A stretch of DNA of 64,000 nt from Helicobacter sp. NHP19-003 (GCF_019703305.1 NZ_AP024814.1:1054001-1118000), one strand, 5' to 3'; shown: positions 1 to 9,745, counted from the stretch's first letter. The notes: a model not told the origin generated them from the sequence alone. Numbers and translations: made by a program.

Positions 1-103
1 TAAGATTTCAAAACTAAAATAGCCTAAAGCAAGAAACGCAAAGCGTTTTATTGGGATTTCTTAGCGCAAATCCCGCGGATCAAACAAATCTTATAGATCG
101 ATT

Positions 104-118
104 AAATCCCGTGGATTT
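104..118. repeat. Short inverted repeat downstream of nrdA
   Basis: AAATCC (104-109) and GGATTT (113-118) form a perfect 6-bp inverted repeat with a 3-nt spacer just after the nrdA stop. There is no T-run on the nrdA (minus) side, so a terminator role is only possible. A related half element, with AAATCCCGCGGAT, lies at 68-80. A second hairpin, AAACGC/GCGTTT, lies at 34-48. Confidence 0.35.
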
Positions 119-130
119 GCCTTTAAAAAA

Positions 131-2491
131 TCACTGGCAATGGTGGCATTCGATGGAGCGGTCGAAAACGCCTTTTTCTTCTAAGTGGGGGCTTTGGGTG
201 CGTAGGTAGTAGGTGGATTTTAGCCCAAGCTTCCACGCTAGATGGTAGATTTCGTGCAAGAGTTTGCCATTGGCTTTATCGGGGCGTAAAAAGAGATTTA
301 AACTCTGCCCTTGGTCGATCCACTTTTGGCGTACGGCGGCTAGGCGGACAATGTTTTTAGGGTCAATGTCGTAAGCAGAAGTGTAGTAATTCCAAGTCTC
401 AAGGCTCAAGTTTGGCACGACTACGGGGATCATGCCGCTTAAATTCTCTTCAAACCATTTCTTTTGGTAAATGGGCTCAATGGTTTGGGTCGTGCCGACT
501 AAAATAGAGATCGAGCTGGTGGGCGCAACCGCCATTAAATAGCCATTTCTAAGACCCTGTTTTTGCACCTGTGCTTTGAGGCCATCCCAATCGCAAGTGG
601 GCTGACGGGGGGCGATCTCTAGGGCTTCTTTTTTGGCTCTATCCACGGGGAAAACGCCCTTGCTCCACGCCGAGCCTGCAAAGTGGGCGTAGCTGCCCCG
701 CTCTTTAGCTAGATCACTGCTTGCCTTGATCGTTTCAAAACTGATTTTCTCCATTAAAGCGTCTATTTTAATGGCGTGCTCCACGCTCCCCCATACAATT
801 TGGGCTTGGGCGAGCATTTGCGCCTCGCCCATCACACCTAGCCCGATCGCCCGACTTTTTAGGTTTGTCTTTTTAGCTTTAGCGGTGGGGTAGAAGTTTA
901 GATCGATCACATTATCCAGCATACGCACGGCAATGGGCACGACCCGCTCAATGTCTGCTGGGGTGTGGATTTTGCTTAAATTCAAGCTGGCTAGATTACA
1001 CACGGCAAGCGTGCCCTCTTCGGGGACTTTGGTCGCCATGAAGATTTTTTGCCCGTTGATCGAGTCGTTGCTGGTGAGTTTGTTTGCCCTCTTTTCAATG
1101 CCCGCATCGGTGCAAATACGCTCTTCTTCCTCAAAATACGCCCTCTTGCCATCGACAAAATCCACTTGCATTTTGTAGTGGCTGGAGCGGGTGTTTTGGT
1201 AAATCTCGGTGCAAAGGTTAGACGAGCGGATCATGCCGGCGTGGGCGTTGGGGTTGGCGTGGTTGGCGTTGTCCTTAAAGCCTAAAAAGGGCAAACCGCT
1301 CTCAAAGTAGTTGGTTAAAATCTTTTTCCACAGCGTACGGGCACTGACTTTTTCTTTGCTGATATGGGGGTTTTGCTCGTAGGCAAGGTAACGTTTTTTA
1401 AACTCTTCTCCATAGTGTTCGGTCAAATCTTTGCACACATAGGGGTCAAAGAGCGTCCAAACTTCGTCCTTTTCCACCCGCTCCATAAATAGATCGCAAA
1501 TCCACAGGGCTGGGAAGAGATCGTGGGCACGGCGGCGTTCATCGCCGCTGTTTTTGCGTAAGTCAATGAACTCCAAAACATCCATGTGCCAAATCTCTAA
1601 ATACACAGAGATCGCCCCCTTACGGGTGCCGAGTTGATCTACGGCGATCGCCACATCATTGACGATCTTTAAGAAAGGGATCACCCCTGCACTGGCACTT
1701 TTATGCCCGTCAATGTAACTGCCTAAACAACGCACTTGGCTAAAGTCCCAGCCGATCCCCCCGCCATATTTGGAGAGTAAAGCCATGTCCTTGTAGCTGT
1801 CAAAAATCCCCTCTATGTTGTCAGGGGTCGAGCCCACATAGCAAGAGCTGAGTTGGTGGTTTGGGGTGCGTGCATTGGAGAGTGTGGGTGTGGCACACAT
1901 CATTTCAAAGCGGCTTAAAACCCCGTAAAACTCTAGGGCTTTGGCATTGGGATCGCTCTCATTTTGTGCCAAGAACATGGCGATTGCCATGAACATGTGC
2001 TGGGGCAATTCGATCGGGCGGTTGTACTCATCTTTGAGCAAGTAGCGATCGTAAAGAGTCTTGATACCTAAATAGTTGAATTGCAAATCCCGTTTTTGAT
2101 CGATCGCCTTGTCTAAACGCTCCAAATCAAACTTTTCTTTAAAACCCCGGACAATGCGTCCTTTGCTCTCACCCAGCTCCAAATATTTTTTTAGTGGCAA
2201 GTAGCCTTGAAACCCGCTCACATTTTCGTATAAGTCCTCTAAGAAGAGCCTAGCGGCGACAAAGCTCCAATTAGGCGCGTCAATGTCGATTTTATCCACC
2301 GCCATGCGGATTAGGGTTTGTGCCATGTCTTGCGTACTCAGGCTGCCTTTAAAGTAAATCTCTGCCTCTAATTCCAGCTCGCTGGCACTGATGCCCTCTA
2401 TGCCCTCTGTGGCTTGTTGTATGCTCTGGCGTATCTTGTCCATGTCTATCGATTCGGTGCGATCAGTGCGTTTAATTGCTGTCATTTCCAT
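131..2491 (-). CDS. nrdA: Ribonucleoside-diphosphate reductase, alpha (large) subunit
   Basis: Class Ia enzyme that reduces ribonucleoside diphosphates to deoxy forms in the cytoplasm, using a radical supplied by NrdB. The 786-aa length fits the Helicobacter family. Visible active-site elements are SSCYVG (Cys at residue 217), the NLCTEI motif with the radical Cys and Glu, and the second redox Cys in CNLASLNL. The extreme C-terminus ends CHHCQ, the expected mobile CxxC pair that re-reduces the active site. The N-terminus holds the ATP-cone region. The ATG at 2491 follows an AAAGG ribosome site. It sits 17 nt downstream of typA on the same strand. nrdB is not in this window. Confidence 0.97.
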   Translation of the reverse strand: MEMTAIKRTDRTESIDMDKIRQSIQQATEGIEGISASELELEAEIYFKGSLSTQDMAQTLIRMAVDKIDIDAPNWSFVAARLFLEDLYENVSGFQGYLPLKKYLELGESKGRIVRGFKEKFDLERLDKAIDQKRDLQFNYLGIKTLYDRYLLKDEYNRPIELPQHMFMAIAMFLAQNESDPNAKALEFYGVLSRFEMMCATPTLSNARTPNHQLSSCYVGSTPDNIEGIFDSYKDMALLSKYGGGIGWDFSQVRCLGSYIDGHKSASAGVIPFLKIVNDVAIAVDQLGTRKGAISVYLEIWHMDVLEFIDLRKNSGDERRRAHDLFPALWICDLFMERVEKDEVWTLFDPYVCKDLTEHYGEEFKKRYLAYEQNPHISKEKVSARTLWKKILTNYFESGLPFLGFKDNANHANPNAHAGMIRSSNLCTEIYQNTRSSHYKMQVDFVDGKRAYFEEEERICTDAGIEKRANKLTSNDSINGQKIFMATKVPEEGTLAVCNLASLNLSKIHTPADIERVVPIAVRMLDNVIDLNFYPTAKAKKTNLKSRAIGLGVMGEAQMLAQAQIVWGSVEHAIKIDALMEKISFETIKASSDLAKERGSYAHFAGSAWSKGVFPVDRAKKEALEIAPRQPTCDWDGLKAQVQKQGLRNGYLMAVAPTSSISILVGTTQTIEPIYQKKWFEENLSGMIPVVVPNLSLETWNYYTSAYDIDPKNIVRLAAVRQKWIDQGQSLNLFLRPDKANGKLLHEIYHLAWKLGLKSTYYLRTQSPHLEEKGVFDRSIECHHCQ

Positions 2492-2508
2492 GAATTGCCT
2501 TTAATCGG

Positions 2509-4308
2509 TCATTTTTTGACACGGCGGCGCGCCGTGGGGTCTAAAACTTTTTTGCGGATACGCAAATTTAAGGGGGTGATTTCTAAAAGCTCATCCTCTT
2601 CGATCCACTCTAAAGCCCTCTCTAACGCCATCAGCCTTGGGGGGGTGAGCTTGATCGCGTCATCGCTCCCACTGGCACGCATGTTGGTTAGGTGTTTGGA
2701 TTTAATGGGATTAACCTCTAAATCATTGTCGCGGCTGTGCTCGCCGATCACCATGCCGATATAGACTTTCGTTTGGGGGTTGATAAAAAGCGTACCCCTC
2801 TCTTGGATATTAAAGAGAGAAAACGCCGTAGCATCGCCATTTTCCATGCTGACTAGCGCCCCGTTTTTACGCGACTCCACGCCTCCGCTAAAGGGGCGAA
2901 ACTCCAAAAATGAATGGTTCATCACGCCCTCGCCTTTCGTGTCGGTTAAAAATTCGCTGCGATAGCCAATGAGCCCCCTAGCCGGGATTTCAAACTCCAA
3001 ACGGCTGTAGCCATCATTCATGGGGTTCATCGCCTTCATCTCTGCCTTGCGCCGCCCGAGTCGCTCAATGATTGCCCCGCTAAAATCTTGAGGGGTGTCG
3101 ATCACCAAATGCTCAAAGGGCTCTAATTTCACCCCATCTTGCACCTTAACGATCACCTCAGGGCGCGATATGCTAAACTCAAAGCCCTCACGGCGCAAAT
3201 TCTCGGCTAAAATGGTGATTTGCAATTCCCCCCGTCCGCTCACCTTAAATTTCCCCTCGCCCATTTCCTCGCACTTCATGGCGATGTTTGTTTGCATTTC
3301 TTTAAGCAGGCGGTCTTTGAGTTTGTTTGCCGTAACATGTTTGCCTTCAGTGCCCGCCAGAGGGGAGTCGTTGATGGCAAACACCACGCTCATGGTGGGC
3401 TCTTCAAGGTGCATGGGGTCGAGCGGTTGGGGGTTGTTGGGATCGACCACGCTATCGCCCACATCCATCGCATTAAAGCCAGCAATGGCGACAATATCGC
3501 CCGCCTGTGCTTGCTCGATTTCCATTCTGGCTAAACCCAAAAAGCCGATGAGTTTAGTGATTCTGCCCGTTTCCTTGCTCCCATCGCTCTTACACAAGGC
3601 AACCATGTCCCCCTTTTTGACCTGTCCGTTAAACACCCGTACAATGCCGATTTTGCCGACATAATTGTCGTAATCTAGGGTGAAAATTTGCATTTGTAGG
3701 GGGTTGTTTGCCTCCCCGCTGGGTGCGCTCACATGGGAGACAATCGTTTCAAACAGCGGTTCTAAGTTTTTCTTTTCATCGTTTAAATCTTTGATGGCAT
3801 AACCATCTCTAGCGGCGGCATAGACCACGGGGAAGTCTAATTGTGCATCGCTTGCTCCCATTGCTACGAATAAATCAAACACCTCATCCACCACACGATC
3901 GGGCTCGGCAGCAGGCTTGTCAATTTTATTCACCACTACAATCGGGCAGATGCCAAAGCTTAACGCCTTTTTCACCACGAATTTGGTTTGGGGCATCACA
4001 CCTTCTTGGGCATCCACCAAGAGCAACACGCCATCGACCATTTTTAAAACCCGCTCCACTTCGCCCCCAAAGTCGGCGTGTCCGGGGGTGTCTATGATGT
4101 TGATCTTTGTGTCCTTGTAGTGGATTGCGGTGTTTTTAGAAAGGATCGTGATCCCCCTCTCCCTTTCTAAGTCGTTGCTGTCCATCATGCGTTCATCGAC
4201 CTTGTCATGTTCGCCAAAAGTCCCCGATTGGGTCAGCAAACCATCGACTAAGGTGGTCTTGCCATGGTCAACATGCGCGATGACAGCGATATTTCTAATC
4301 TGTTGCAT
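2509..4308 (-). CDS. typA: Translational GTPase TypA/BipA
   Basis: Ribosome-associated GTPase of the EF-G/LepA group that assists ribosome assembly and stress growth. G1 motif AHVDHGKTT lies at residues 11-19, G3 DTPGH at 73-77 and G4 NKID at 127-130. Domain II, the EF-G-like domain V and the TypA-specific C-terminal domain follow, and the protein ends in a basic tail (RRRVKK). At 599 aa it is full length. The ATG is preceded by AGAGG. It is upstream of and probably co-transcribed with nrdA. Confidence 0.97.
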   Translation of the reverse strand: MQQIRNIAVIAHVDHGKTTLVDGLLTQSGTFGEHDKVDERMMDSNDLERERGITILSKNTAIHYKDTKINIIDTPGHADFGGEVERVLKMVDGVLLLVDAQEGVMPQTKFVVKKALSFGICPIVVVNKIDKPAAEPDRVVDEVFDLFVAMGASDAQLDFPVVYAAARDGYAIKDLNDEKKNLEPLFETIVSHVSAPSGEANNPLQMQIFTLDYDNYVGKIGIVRVFNGQVKKGDMVALCKSDGSKETGRITKLIGFLGLARMEIEQAQAGDIVAIAGFNAMDVGDSVVDPNNPQPLDPMHLEEPTMSVVFAINDSPLAGTEGKHVTANKLKDRLLKEMQTNIAMKCEEMGEGKFKVSGRGELQITILAENLRREGFEFSISRPEVIVKVQDGVKLEPFEHLVIDTPQDFSGAIIERLGRRKAEMKAMNPMNDGYSRLEFEIPARGLIGYRSEFLTDTKGEGVMNHSFLEFRPFSGGVESRKNGALVSMENGDATAFSLFNIQERGTLFINPQTKVYIGMVIGEHSRDNDLEVNPIKSKHLTNMRASGSDDAIKLTPPRLMALERALEWIEEDELLEITPLNLRIRKKVLDPTARRRVKK

Positions 4309-4386
4309 CTAAGCCTCTTGATTGTAATAGATTTTTGAGTGGGCTAGTATAGCCTAACTTTACTTAGGGCAAAATCTACAAAAGGG

Positions 4387-4638
4387 CTAGTCTTTGTTGC
4401 TAAAAATGAATTTATCGATTTTAAAAAAGATGATCGCCCCGATGGTTTGTCCGATGAAGAGATTGAGCCAAAGGGGGGTGTGCATCCACTCAAACAAGAG
4501 CATGAAGGGCAGCATCACCACCGCCGAAACCATCCAACGCACCCAATAAATGAAGAACAGGCGGGTTTTGTACTCTTTAAAAAATTTCACGGCCTCTCCC
4601 AAAATGATCTCATCAAAGGATAGCAAAATTAGGTGCAT
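4387..4638 (-). CDS. Small membrane protein downstream of katA
   Basis: 83-aa protein I do not recognise. Two hydrophobic segments are visible, roughly residues 32-50 and 54-72, with a charged N-terminal part (DEIILGEAVKFFKEYK) and a polar C-terminus, so it should be an inner-membrane protein with two helices. The ATG follows AGGGGG at good distance. It begins 27 nt after the katA stop and is probably co-transcribed with it. H. pylori carries the catalase-associated kapA in this place, but this protein is far too short and hydrophobic to be KapA. Confidence 0.75.
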   Translation of the reverse strand: MHLILLSFDEIILGEAVKFFKEYKTRLFFIYWVRWMVSAVVMLPFMLLFEWMHTPLWLNLFIGQTIGAIIFFKIDKFIFSNKD

Positions 4639-4665
4639 GGTTGGTTACCCCCTCCCCTTAAGAAG

Positions 4666-6120
4666 CTAATGTTTTTGCAACAATTCTTGGATGCGTTGCC
4701 CGTAGTGTGTGTCCGCCTTTTTAAAGTGCTCTAGCTGGCGGCTGATGATGTCATTGGGCACGCCCTGCATGGCATCGGCAACATTTTGGCAAGTGCGTTC
4801 TTGCTCGTCTTTGGGCATGAGTCTAAAAAGATCGCCGGGTTGGGTGTAGTAGTCGCTGTCGTAATCGCGGAAGTTGTAGGCATAAACCGCCATTTCATCG
4901 GCAAGTTTAGCCAGCTCGAGCTTAGGCTCTTTGGCATGCGGAGATTCTTTGTAGCCGGGCAAGTTGCTGGGCTCGTAGTTAGGAAATGCCCCATAATGCC
5001 CGTTTGTCATAAAGCCATCTCTAGAAGTTGTCGCAAAGGGACATCTAGGGGCATTGACGGGCAGTTGGCTGTGGTTAACGCCAAGGCGGTAGCGGTGGGT
5101 GTCGCCATAGGCAAAGAGCCGCCCTTGCAATAAACGATCGGGGCTATAACCCACGCCGGGAATCACATGGGCGGGGTTGAAGGCGGATTGCTCCACCTCG
5201 GCAAAGTAGTTTTCCGGGTTTTTATCCAGCTCCAAAATCCCCACTTCAATCAAGGGGTAATCTTTATGACTCCACACCTTCGTTACATCAAAGGGGTGGA
5301 ATTTGTAGTTTTTGGCATCGTCCTCTGGCATGATTTGGACGCAGAAACGCCATTTGGGGAAGTCTTTGTTCTCAATGGCTTCAAACAAATCTCGTTGGTG
5401 TGAGTCCATGTCGTGCATGCGCACTTTGGCCGCCTCTTGGCTGGTGAGATTTTTGATCCCTTGCATGGTTTTGAAGTGGAATTTCACCCAAAAGCGTTCG
5501 TTTTTTTCATTGATCAAGCTAAAGGTGTGGCTGCCATAGCCGTTCATGTGGCGGTAAGTTTTAGGGATGCCCCGATCGCTCATGAGGATAGTGATTTGGT
5601 GCAAGCTCTCAGGCACTAAACTCCAAAAATCCCAAACCATGGTCGCATCTTTTAGGTTGGTTTTGGGGTGGCGTTTTTGGGTGTGGATGAAGTCTGGGAA
5701 TTTTAAGGGATCGCGGATGAAAAATACGGGGGTGTTATTGCCCACAATATCCCAGTTGCCCTCCTCAGTGTAGAGTTTGAGCGCAAAGCCCCTAGGGTCG
5801 CGCTCGGCATCGGCAGAGCCCTTTTCCCCCGCCACGGTGGAGAAACGCAAGAAACAAGGGGTTTGCTTGCCCACTTGGCTAAAAAGTTTGGCTTTGCTGT
5901 ACTTGGTGATCTCGGTGCTGGTGATCGTTAAAGTCCCATAAGCCCCACTGCCCTTAGCGTGCACCACCCGCTCGGGGATACGCTCGCGATCAAAATGGGC
6001 GAGTTTTTCTAAAAACCATGTGTTTTGGAGCAAAACAGGGCCTCTTGGCCCGGCGGTGATCACATCTTGATTATGGCCAACAGGCGTTCCGGTGGCGTTG
6101 GTTAAAACCATGTCTTCCAT
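4666..6120 (-). CDS. katA: Catalase KatA
   Basis: Clade-3 haem catalase that decomposes hydrogen peroxide. With the start chosen here (484 aa), the catalytic His is residue 54 in [10 protein letters not shown], the distal Asn lies in VGNNTP around 128, and the proximal haem Tyr lies in [14 protein letters not shown]. The frame is open to an ATG at 6138, but AAAGGGA lies six bases before the ATG at 6120, which I prefer. A TATACT -10 element lies at 6185-6190. In H. pylori KatA is abundant and reaches the periplasm and surface without a classical signal peptide, and none is seen here. Confidence 0.97.
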   Translation of the reverse strand: MEDMVLTNATGTPVGHNQDVITAGPRGPVLLQNTWFLEKLAHFDRERIPERVVHAKGSGAYGTLTITSTEITKYSKAKLFSQVGKQTPCFLRFSTVAGEKGSADAERDPRGFALKLYTEEGNWDIVGNNTPVFFIRDPLKFPDFIHTQKRHPKTNLKDATMVWDFWSLVPESLHQITILMSDRGIPKTYRHMNGYGSHTFSLINEKNERFWVKFHFKTMQGIKNLTSQEAAKVRMHDMDSHQRDLFEAIENKDFPKWRFCVQIMPEDDAKNYKFHPFDVTKVWSHKDYPLIEVGILELDKNPENYFAEVEQSAFNPAHVIPGVGYSPDRLLQGRLFAYGDTHRYRLGVNHSQLPVNAPRCPFATTSRDGFMTNGHYGAFPNYEPSNLPGYKESPHAKEPKLELAKLADEMAVYAYNFRDYDSDYYTQPGDLFRLMPKDEQERTCQNVADAMQGVPNDIISRQLEHFKKADTHYGQRIQELLQKH

Positions 6121-6184
6121 CAAAATCCCTTTACGCATTAGTTAGGGCTTAAGACCCACTAGGGCAAAGCTCCGCGGAGAGTGT

Positions 6185-6190
6185 AGTATA
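6185..6190 (-). promoter_or_regulatory. Likely -10 element of katA
   Basis: TATACT on the minus strand, about 65 nt upstream of the preferred katA start. The leader contains the 10-bp palindrome CTCCGCGGAG at 6170-6179, which could be a leader hairpin or operator. No mapped start site is available. Confidence 0.45.
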
Positions 6191-6240
6191 AAAAAGTGAG
6201 TTTACCGGTGTCTCATAGACTTTAGGGAAGAAAGGTGCTC

Positions 6241-6293
6241 AAAAAGTCCCTCCAGCGTTACACTTGGTAACTCTAAAGGTAACTTTGGGACTT
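6241..6293 (-). terminator. Possible terminator of the first DUF1104 gene
   Basis: On the minus strand AAGTCCC overlaps the stop codon of the gene ending at 6292 and can pair with GGGACTT, which is followed by TTT (6241-6250). The long loop contains a repeated GTTACC. The position between DUF1104 and katA and the T-run suit a terminator, but the loop is long. Confidence 0.4.
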
Positions 6294-6735
6294 AGTGGTG
6301 GTGTTTATGTTTCCCACAGGTGCAGGGTCCCACAACATCGCAATTGCATTTAGCATGGCAACCACAGCCCTTGGCAGACAAACCACTAGCTTTAAACTGC
6401 GCCCGAGTCATCTTAGCAATCCTAGCCTTGATGGCGGCGTGGATTGCCTGTCTGCGTTTTTCAAAATCTTCCATGGTCATGTTGGCAGTGTTTTTATCTG
6501 CAGAAGTTTTGAGTTGTTCGTAGAATTTCTTCTTTTGTTCGGGCTTCATTTTCTGCATGCGTTTGTAAAGCTCCATTTGATAATCGGGTACTTGATTAGG
6601 AACAACTTTACCGGCCATGTCAATGAGTTCTTGGTCGCTCTTGCTTTCAAAGGGGCCACCGCTTGCAAATAATCCACTGCACAATCCAGCAATAACTAAA
6701 GAGGCGATTCCTAGTTTAATCTTTGGTTTTTGCAA
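6292..6735 (-). CDS. Secreted DUF1104 protein with Cys/His-rich tail
   Basis: 147 aa: signal peptide (residues 1-24, ending LFA-SGG), a helical DUF1104 domain (LIDMAGKVVPNQVPDYQMEL onward) and a striking C-terminal tail with GCGCHAKCNC, CTCG and KHKHHH. The family is typical of Helicobacter periplasmic proteins of unknown function. The tail, with seven Cys and several His, looks like a soft-metal binding site (Ni, Cu or Zn), which is my inference. The start is TTG at 6735, with AAAGGA upstream. It is a close paralogue of the next gene, sharing near-identical DNA around 6415-6490 and 6953-7030. Confidence 0.85.
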   Translation of the reverse strand: MQKPKIKLGIASLVIAGLCSGLFASGGPFESKSDQELIDMAGKVVPNQVPDYQMELYKRMQKMKPEQKKKFYEQLKTSADKNTANMTMEDFEKRRQAIHAAIKARIAKMTRAQFKASGLSAKGCGCHAKCNCDVVGPCTCGKHKHHH

Positions 6736-6790
6736 CTTTAATCCTTTATTAGCTGATTTTATATGTTTGTGTCTGAGGCTCCAAAACTAA

Positions 6791-6807
6791 CCCCCCCCTT
6801 TTTTTTT
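6791..6807. repeat. C8T9 homopolymer tract upstream of a DUF1104 gene
   Basis: Eight C (6791-6798) followed by nine T (6799-6807) lie in the intergenic region about 56 nt upstream of the TTG start at 6735. Read on the coding strand it is A9G8. Such tracts slip during replication, and in Helicobacter promoters they can change promoter spacing and expression level. Confidence 0.8.
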
Positions 6808-6827
6808 AGACAAATTTCAAAACAGGA

Positions 6828-7271
6828 TTAAGTGTGAGAGCGGGGAGGTTTGTGGTCTTCGCAAGGGCAATCGTGGCCATCATGGAATCCGTGCCCGCCC
6901 CAAAATCCCAAAAATAAGCCACTTTCTCTAAACTGCGCCCTTGTCATTTTAGCAATCCTAGCCTTGATGGCGGCGTGGATTGCCTCCATGCGCTTGCCAA
7001 AATCTTCCATGGTCATGTTGGCAGTGTTTTTATCCGCCGAAGCCATGACTTTTTCGAAAAACTTTTTGCGTTGGACAGGACTCATGTGTTTGGTGCGTTT
7101 GTAAAGCTCCATGCGGTAGTCAGGCACTTGCTCGGGAACAACTTTGCCAGCCATGTCGATTAGTTCTTTATCGCTTTTACTCTCAAAGGGTCCTTGCGCA
7201 GCAAACAAGCCACTGCAAAGCCCAGACACCACTAAAGCAGCAATGCCAAGTCTTAATTTTGCTGTCGTCAT
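6828..7271 (-). CDS. Secreted DUF1104 protein, second copy
   Basis: 147 aa, with a signal peptide ending LFA-AQG and a DUF1104 domain very similar to the neighbouring gene (LIDMAGKVVPEQVPDYRMEL). The tail is different: GGHGFHDGHDCPCEDHKPP, rich in His and with one CPC. Signal peptide and core are conserved while the tail has diverged, so the pair arose by tandem duplication with rapid change of the metal-ligand-like tail. Start is the ATG at 7271. Confidence 0.85.
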   Translation of the reverse strand: MTTAKLRLGIAALVVSGLCSGLFAAQGPFESKSDKELIDMAGKVVPEQVPDYRMELYKRTKHMSPVQRKKFFEKVMASADKNTANMTMEDFGKRMEAIHAAIKARIAKMTRAQFRESGLFLGFWGGHGFHDGHDCPCEDHKPPRSHT

Positions 7272-7327
7272 AAAAATCCTTTGTATAAAATTTAGCCCAC
7301 ATTAAGCGGGGCTAGCCCCTAAAAAGA

Positions 7328-7909
7328 CTATTCGTGAGCGGCTGCGGGTTTTTCACTGGAGGGGTGTTCGGTGTGCTCGGCTTTAGCGGGAGCGTGTTTG
7401 GCTTTTTCGCCATGCTCTTCGTGCTCTTCGTGCTCTTCGTGTTCGCCTTTATGTTCTTTTTTATGGGCGTGGTGTTCGCCTTTGTGGTGTTCGCCTTTTT
7501 TAGCGTGTTTGGGGTGGCACCACATTTTGTGCTCTTCACCCTTACAAACTTCAACACCGGCCAAGCCCATCGCTTTTAATTCTTGGGGTTTGTGCTCTTG
7601 TTTCATTTTATCAAGTTCTTCGGCGACTTCTTCACGCAATTTGTTGAAGTCTGCCGCACTCATTTTGGCGAAGTTGGCTTTCTCAGCTTTCTTCACTTGG
7701 TGTTTGAACTCTGCCTTAGCTTTGGGGGATTTCATCGCTTTTGCGCGTTTAGCCACTTCCAAGCGGTATTGGATCACATCTTCAGCATCGTGCATAGTGC
7801 CCGCTTTTAGAACAAGCTGCTTATTGCTGAGCTTAGAAAAGTCCTCTGCTGCATGTGCAACACCTAAAGCCAATAAACCCATTACGAAAATTCTTGCAAA
7901 CTGACGCAT
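7328..7909 (-). CDS. Secreted DUF1104 protein with long His/Glu/Lys-rich tail
   Basis: 193 aa: signal peptide (about 1-20, ending AHA-AED), a divergent DUF1104 core (FSKLSNKQLVLKAG) ending near residue 118, then about 75 residues of low-complexity sequence made of HH, GEHH, HKKEH and EEHEEHEEHGE units, with roughly twenty His. Such tails bind Ni/Zn in Helicobacter proteins such as Hpn. A nickel or zinc buffering role in the periplasm is inferred. It heads the three-gene DUF1104 array. No catalytic motif is visible. Confidence 0.85.
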   Translation of the reverse strand: MRQFARIFVMGLLALGVAHAAEDFSKLSNKQLVLKAGTMHDAEDVIQYRLEVAKRAKAMKSPKAKAEFKHQVKKAEKANFAKMSAADFNKLREEVAEELDKMKQEHKPQELKAMGLAGVEVCKGEEHKMWCHPKHAKKGEHHKGEHHAHKKEHKGEHEEHEEHEEHGEKAKHAPAKAEHTEHPSSEKPAAAHE

Positions 7910-8026
7910 AACCTACCTCTGTGGAATTTTTAGAATTAAAACAAGCTAGAGTTTATCTACTCTTAGTTAAATTTTAGCTTAATAATACGCCTTAAAAGCG
8001 ATTTTCTGCGGGGATTGTAGCTTAAG

Positions 8027-9745
8027 TTAACCACAACTACCAGCACCTTTAAAAAAAGCTTTAGGCGAGGGGGAGTGCATTTTAGTGGCGTGGAAAAACA
8101 TGCAACGGGTGTCGGCCTGGTGTAGATCCCAACTACTCAAATCTTGATTGAAGCTCTTGGCATAGGCAAACATTTGGTACATGTTGCGGACATGGTGGGT
8201 GTCCCAATGATTCAAAGGATAGTTAAAACTCTTGGCATAGAAAAACATTTTACGCATGTCGGTAACATGGTCGGTGTTCCATGTGTTTAAGGGTTGGTTA
8301 AAACTAAAAGCTCCATAAAAAAGATAGGCCATGTTTTCTACATGGCTCACATCCCAAGTCCCAATGGGGCGGTTAAAGGCTGTGGCGTATTTAAACATGC
8401 CCTGTAAATTCGTGGTGTTGGTAAGCTTCCAGCGAGTGATGTCGCCGTTGAAGTCGTAAGTGAGGCTAAACATATAGCTCATGTTGCGCACAGATTCCAC
8501 ATCCCAATTATTTAAGTCTTGATTGAAGTCCCGACATGCGTAAAACATAAAGCTGGTGTCTTGCACCCTTTGCATCTCCCAATCATCCAGGGGCTGATTG
8601 AAGGACGCAAAGGCAAACATGCCCTTCATGTTTGTAGCTCCGCTTGTATCCCAACTGCCCAAGGGGACATTGACAACCCGCCCCATAAACATCGCCTCCA
8701 TGTTTTTCACATGGCTCACATCCCAAGTTTCAATGCCGGCTAGGTCGGTGCGGTTACTGCTGGTTTGGCAATTATCAAACAGGCTTAGGATTTGGTTGTA
8801 CTCTTTGTCTTGTTTTGCCCACAGTGTGCCGTTTTTAATGGGGAGTTGCTTGAGGCGAGTGTAGGTGTTGCCCTTATCGCAAAATAAATAGCTCATGTCC
8901 TCAATGAGGCTTGTGTCTATGCTGGCTAGAGAAATTTGAGGGTTGTTGATTAAGGCGATGAGCTCGGCTTTGGTCTGTGGGTAGTGTAAGTACTTTAGGA
9001 TATTTGGGGGTGCAACTAGCCGTGTTTCGCCGGAGGCTAGTGTTGCGTTTTGTGTTTTTTTGCTTTGGGGTGTGTCTTGGATTGTGCTTGTGCTTTGGGT
9101 TTGTAGGGTTCGTGGGGGGTTTGTTTGTATTGTTGTGCCCTCTAAGGGCGTGCCTAAGAAAATCCCCTGTGTGTTCGCTTTGGCCAAGTTCCATTGACTG
9201 ATGTTTTGTTTAAAATGCGTGGCGTTGGCAAACATATAACTAAAGTTTCTAGGAGTGCTGGTGGCGGTGCGATTCCAGTGGGATAAAGGCTGGTTAAAAA
9301 CTTTAGCATGGTAAAACATATAGCTAAAATCCACCCCGCTAGAGGTGTTCCAAGCATCGATCGGTTGGTTAAATCGGGCGGCGTTGGCAAACATATAACT
9401 AAAGTTTTTCACCCGCGCGGTGTTCCAATGGCGCAAGGGCTCGTTGAAGTGCATTTGGTTCATGAACATGCCCTCCATGTTCTCCACATGGCTCACATCC
9501 CATTTGCCAATCCCACTAAAGTCCTCCCGATAGGGCGTGCAAATCCCCTTTTTGACCAAAGGGCCTTGCAAACAAAATAGATAGCTCATGTCTTTGATAT
9601 GGTGGGTGTTGATTTGACTAAGGGAGATTTTGGGGTTTTTTAAAAGGTTTTGTAAACTGGCTTTGTCTTTGGGGGTAAAAACCTGTGCCCCCAAAAACCC
9701 CATTAAAGAAATCAAGTGTAAGAAAACAGACAGACGGTTTAACAC
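8027..9745 (-). CDS. BspA-like DUF285 repeat surface protein
   Basis: Secreted protein (signal peptide about 1-22) built of roughly 25-residue repeats of the type WDVSHVENMEGMF...FNQPL, the DUF285/BspA-like family. There are two modules: repeats in about residues 70-190 and nine or so in 330-560. Each is introduced by a similar block (QNLLKNPKISLSQINTH and ALINNPQISLASIDTS) followed by MSYLFC, so the protein arose by internal duplication. A Thr/Ser-rich linker separates them. The family is often found in adhesin-like surface proteins, and adhesion here is inferred. The frame is open to a GTG at 9751, but TAGGGG fits the GTG at 9745. Confidence 0.85.
   Translation of the reverse strand: MLNRLSVFLHLISLMGFLGAQVFTPKDKASLQNLLKNPKISLSQINTHHIKDMSYLFCLQGPLVKKGICTPYREDFSGIGKWDVSHVENMEGMFMNQMHFNEPLRHWNTARVKNFSYMFANAARFNQPIDAWNTSSGVDFSYMFYHAKVFNQPLSHWNRTATSTPRNFSYMFANATHFKQNISQWNLAKANTQGIFLGTPLEGTTIQTNPPRTLQTQSTSTIQDTPQSKKTQNATLASGETRLVAPPNILKYLHYPQTKAELIALINNPQISLASIDTSLIEDMSYLFCDKGNTYTRLKQLPIKNGTLWAKQDKEYNQILSLFDNCQTSSNRTDLAGIETWDVSHVKNMEAMFMGRVVNVPLGSWDTSGATNMKGMFAFASFNQPLDDWEMQRVQDTSFMFYACRDFNQDLNNWDVESVRNMSYMFSLTYDFNGDITRWKLTNTTNLQGMFKYATAFNRPIGTWDVSHVENMAYLFYGAFSFNQPLNTWNTDHVTDMRKMFFYAKSFNYPLNHWDTHHVRNMYQMFAYAKSFNQDLSSWDLHQADTRCMFFHATKMHSPSPKAFFKGAGSCG

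Noticed and set aside
4387-4638. KapA-like catalase-associated protein
   Set aside because: Only 83 aa with two membrane helices and no twin-arginine signal; only the position is shared.
7371-7904. 177-codon plus-strand frame opposite the third DUF1104 gene
   Set aside because: It mirrors the His/Glu-rich repeat and helical core of the real gene. No ribosome site and Cys/Ser-rich low-complexity product.
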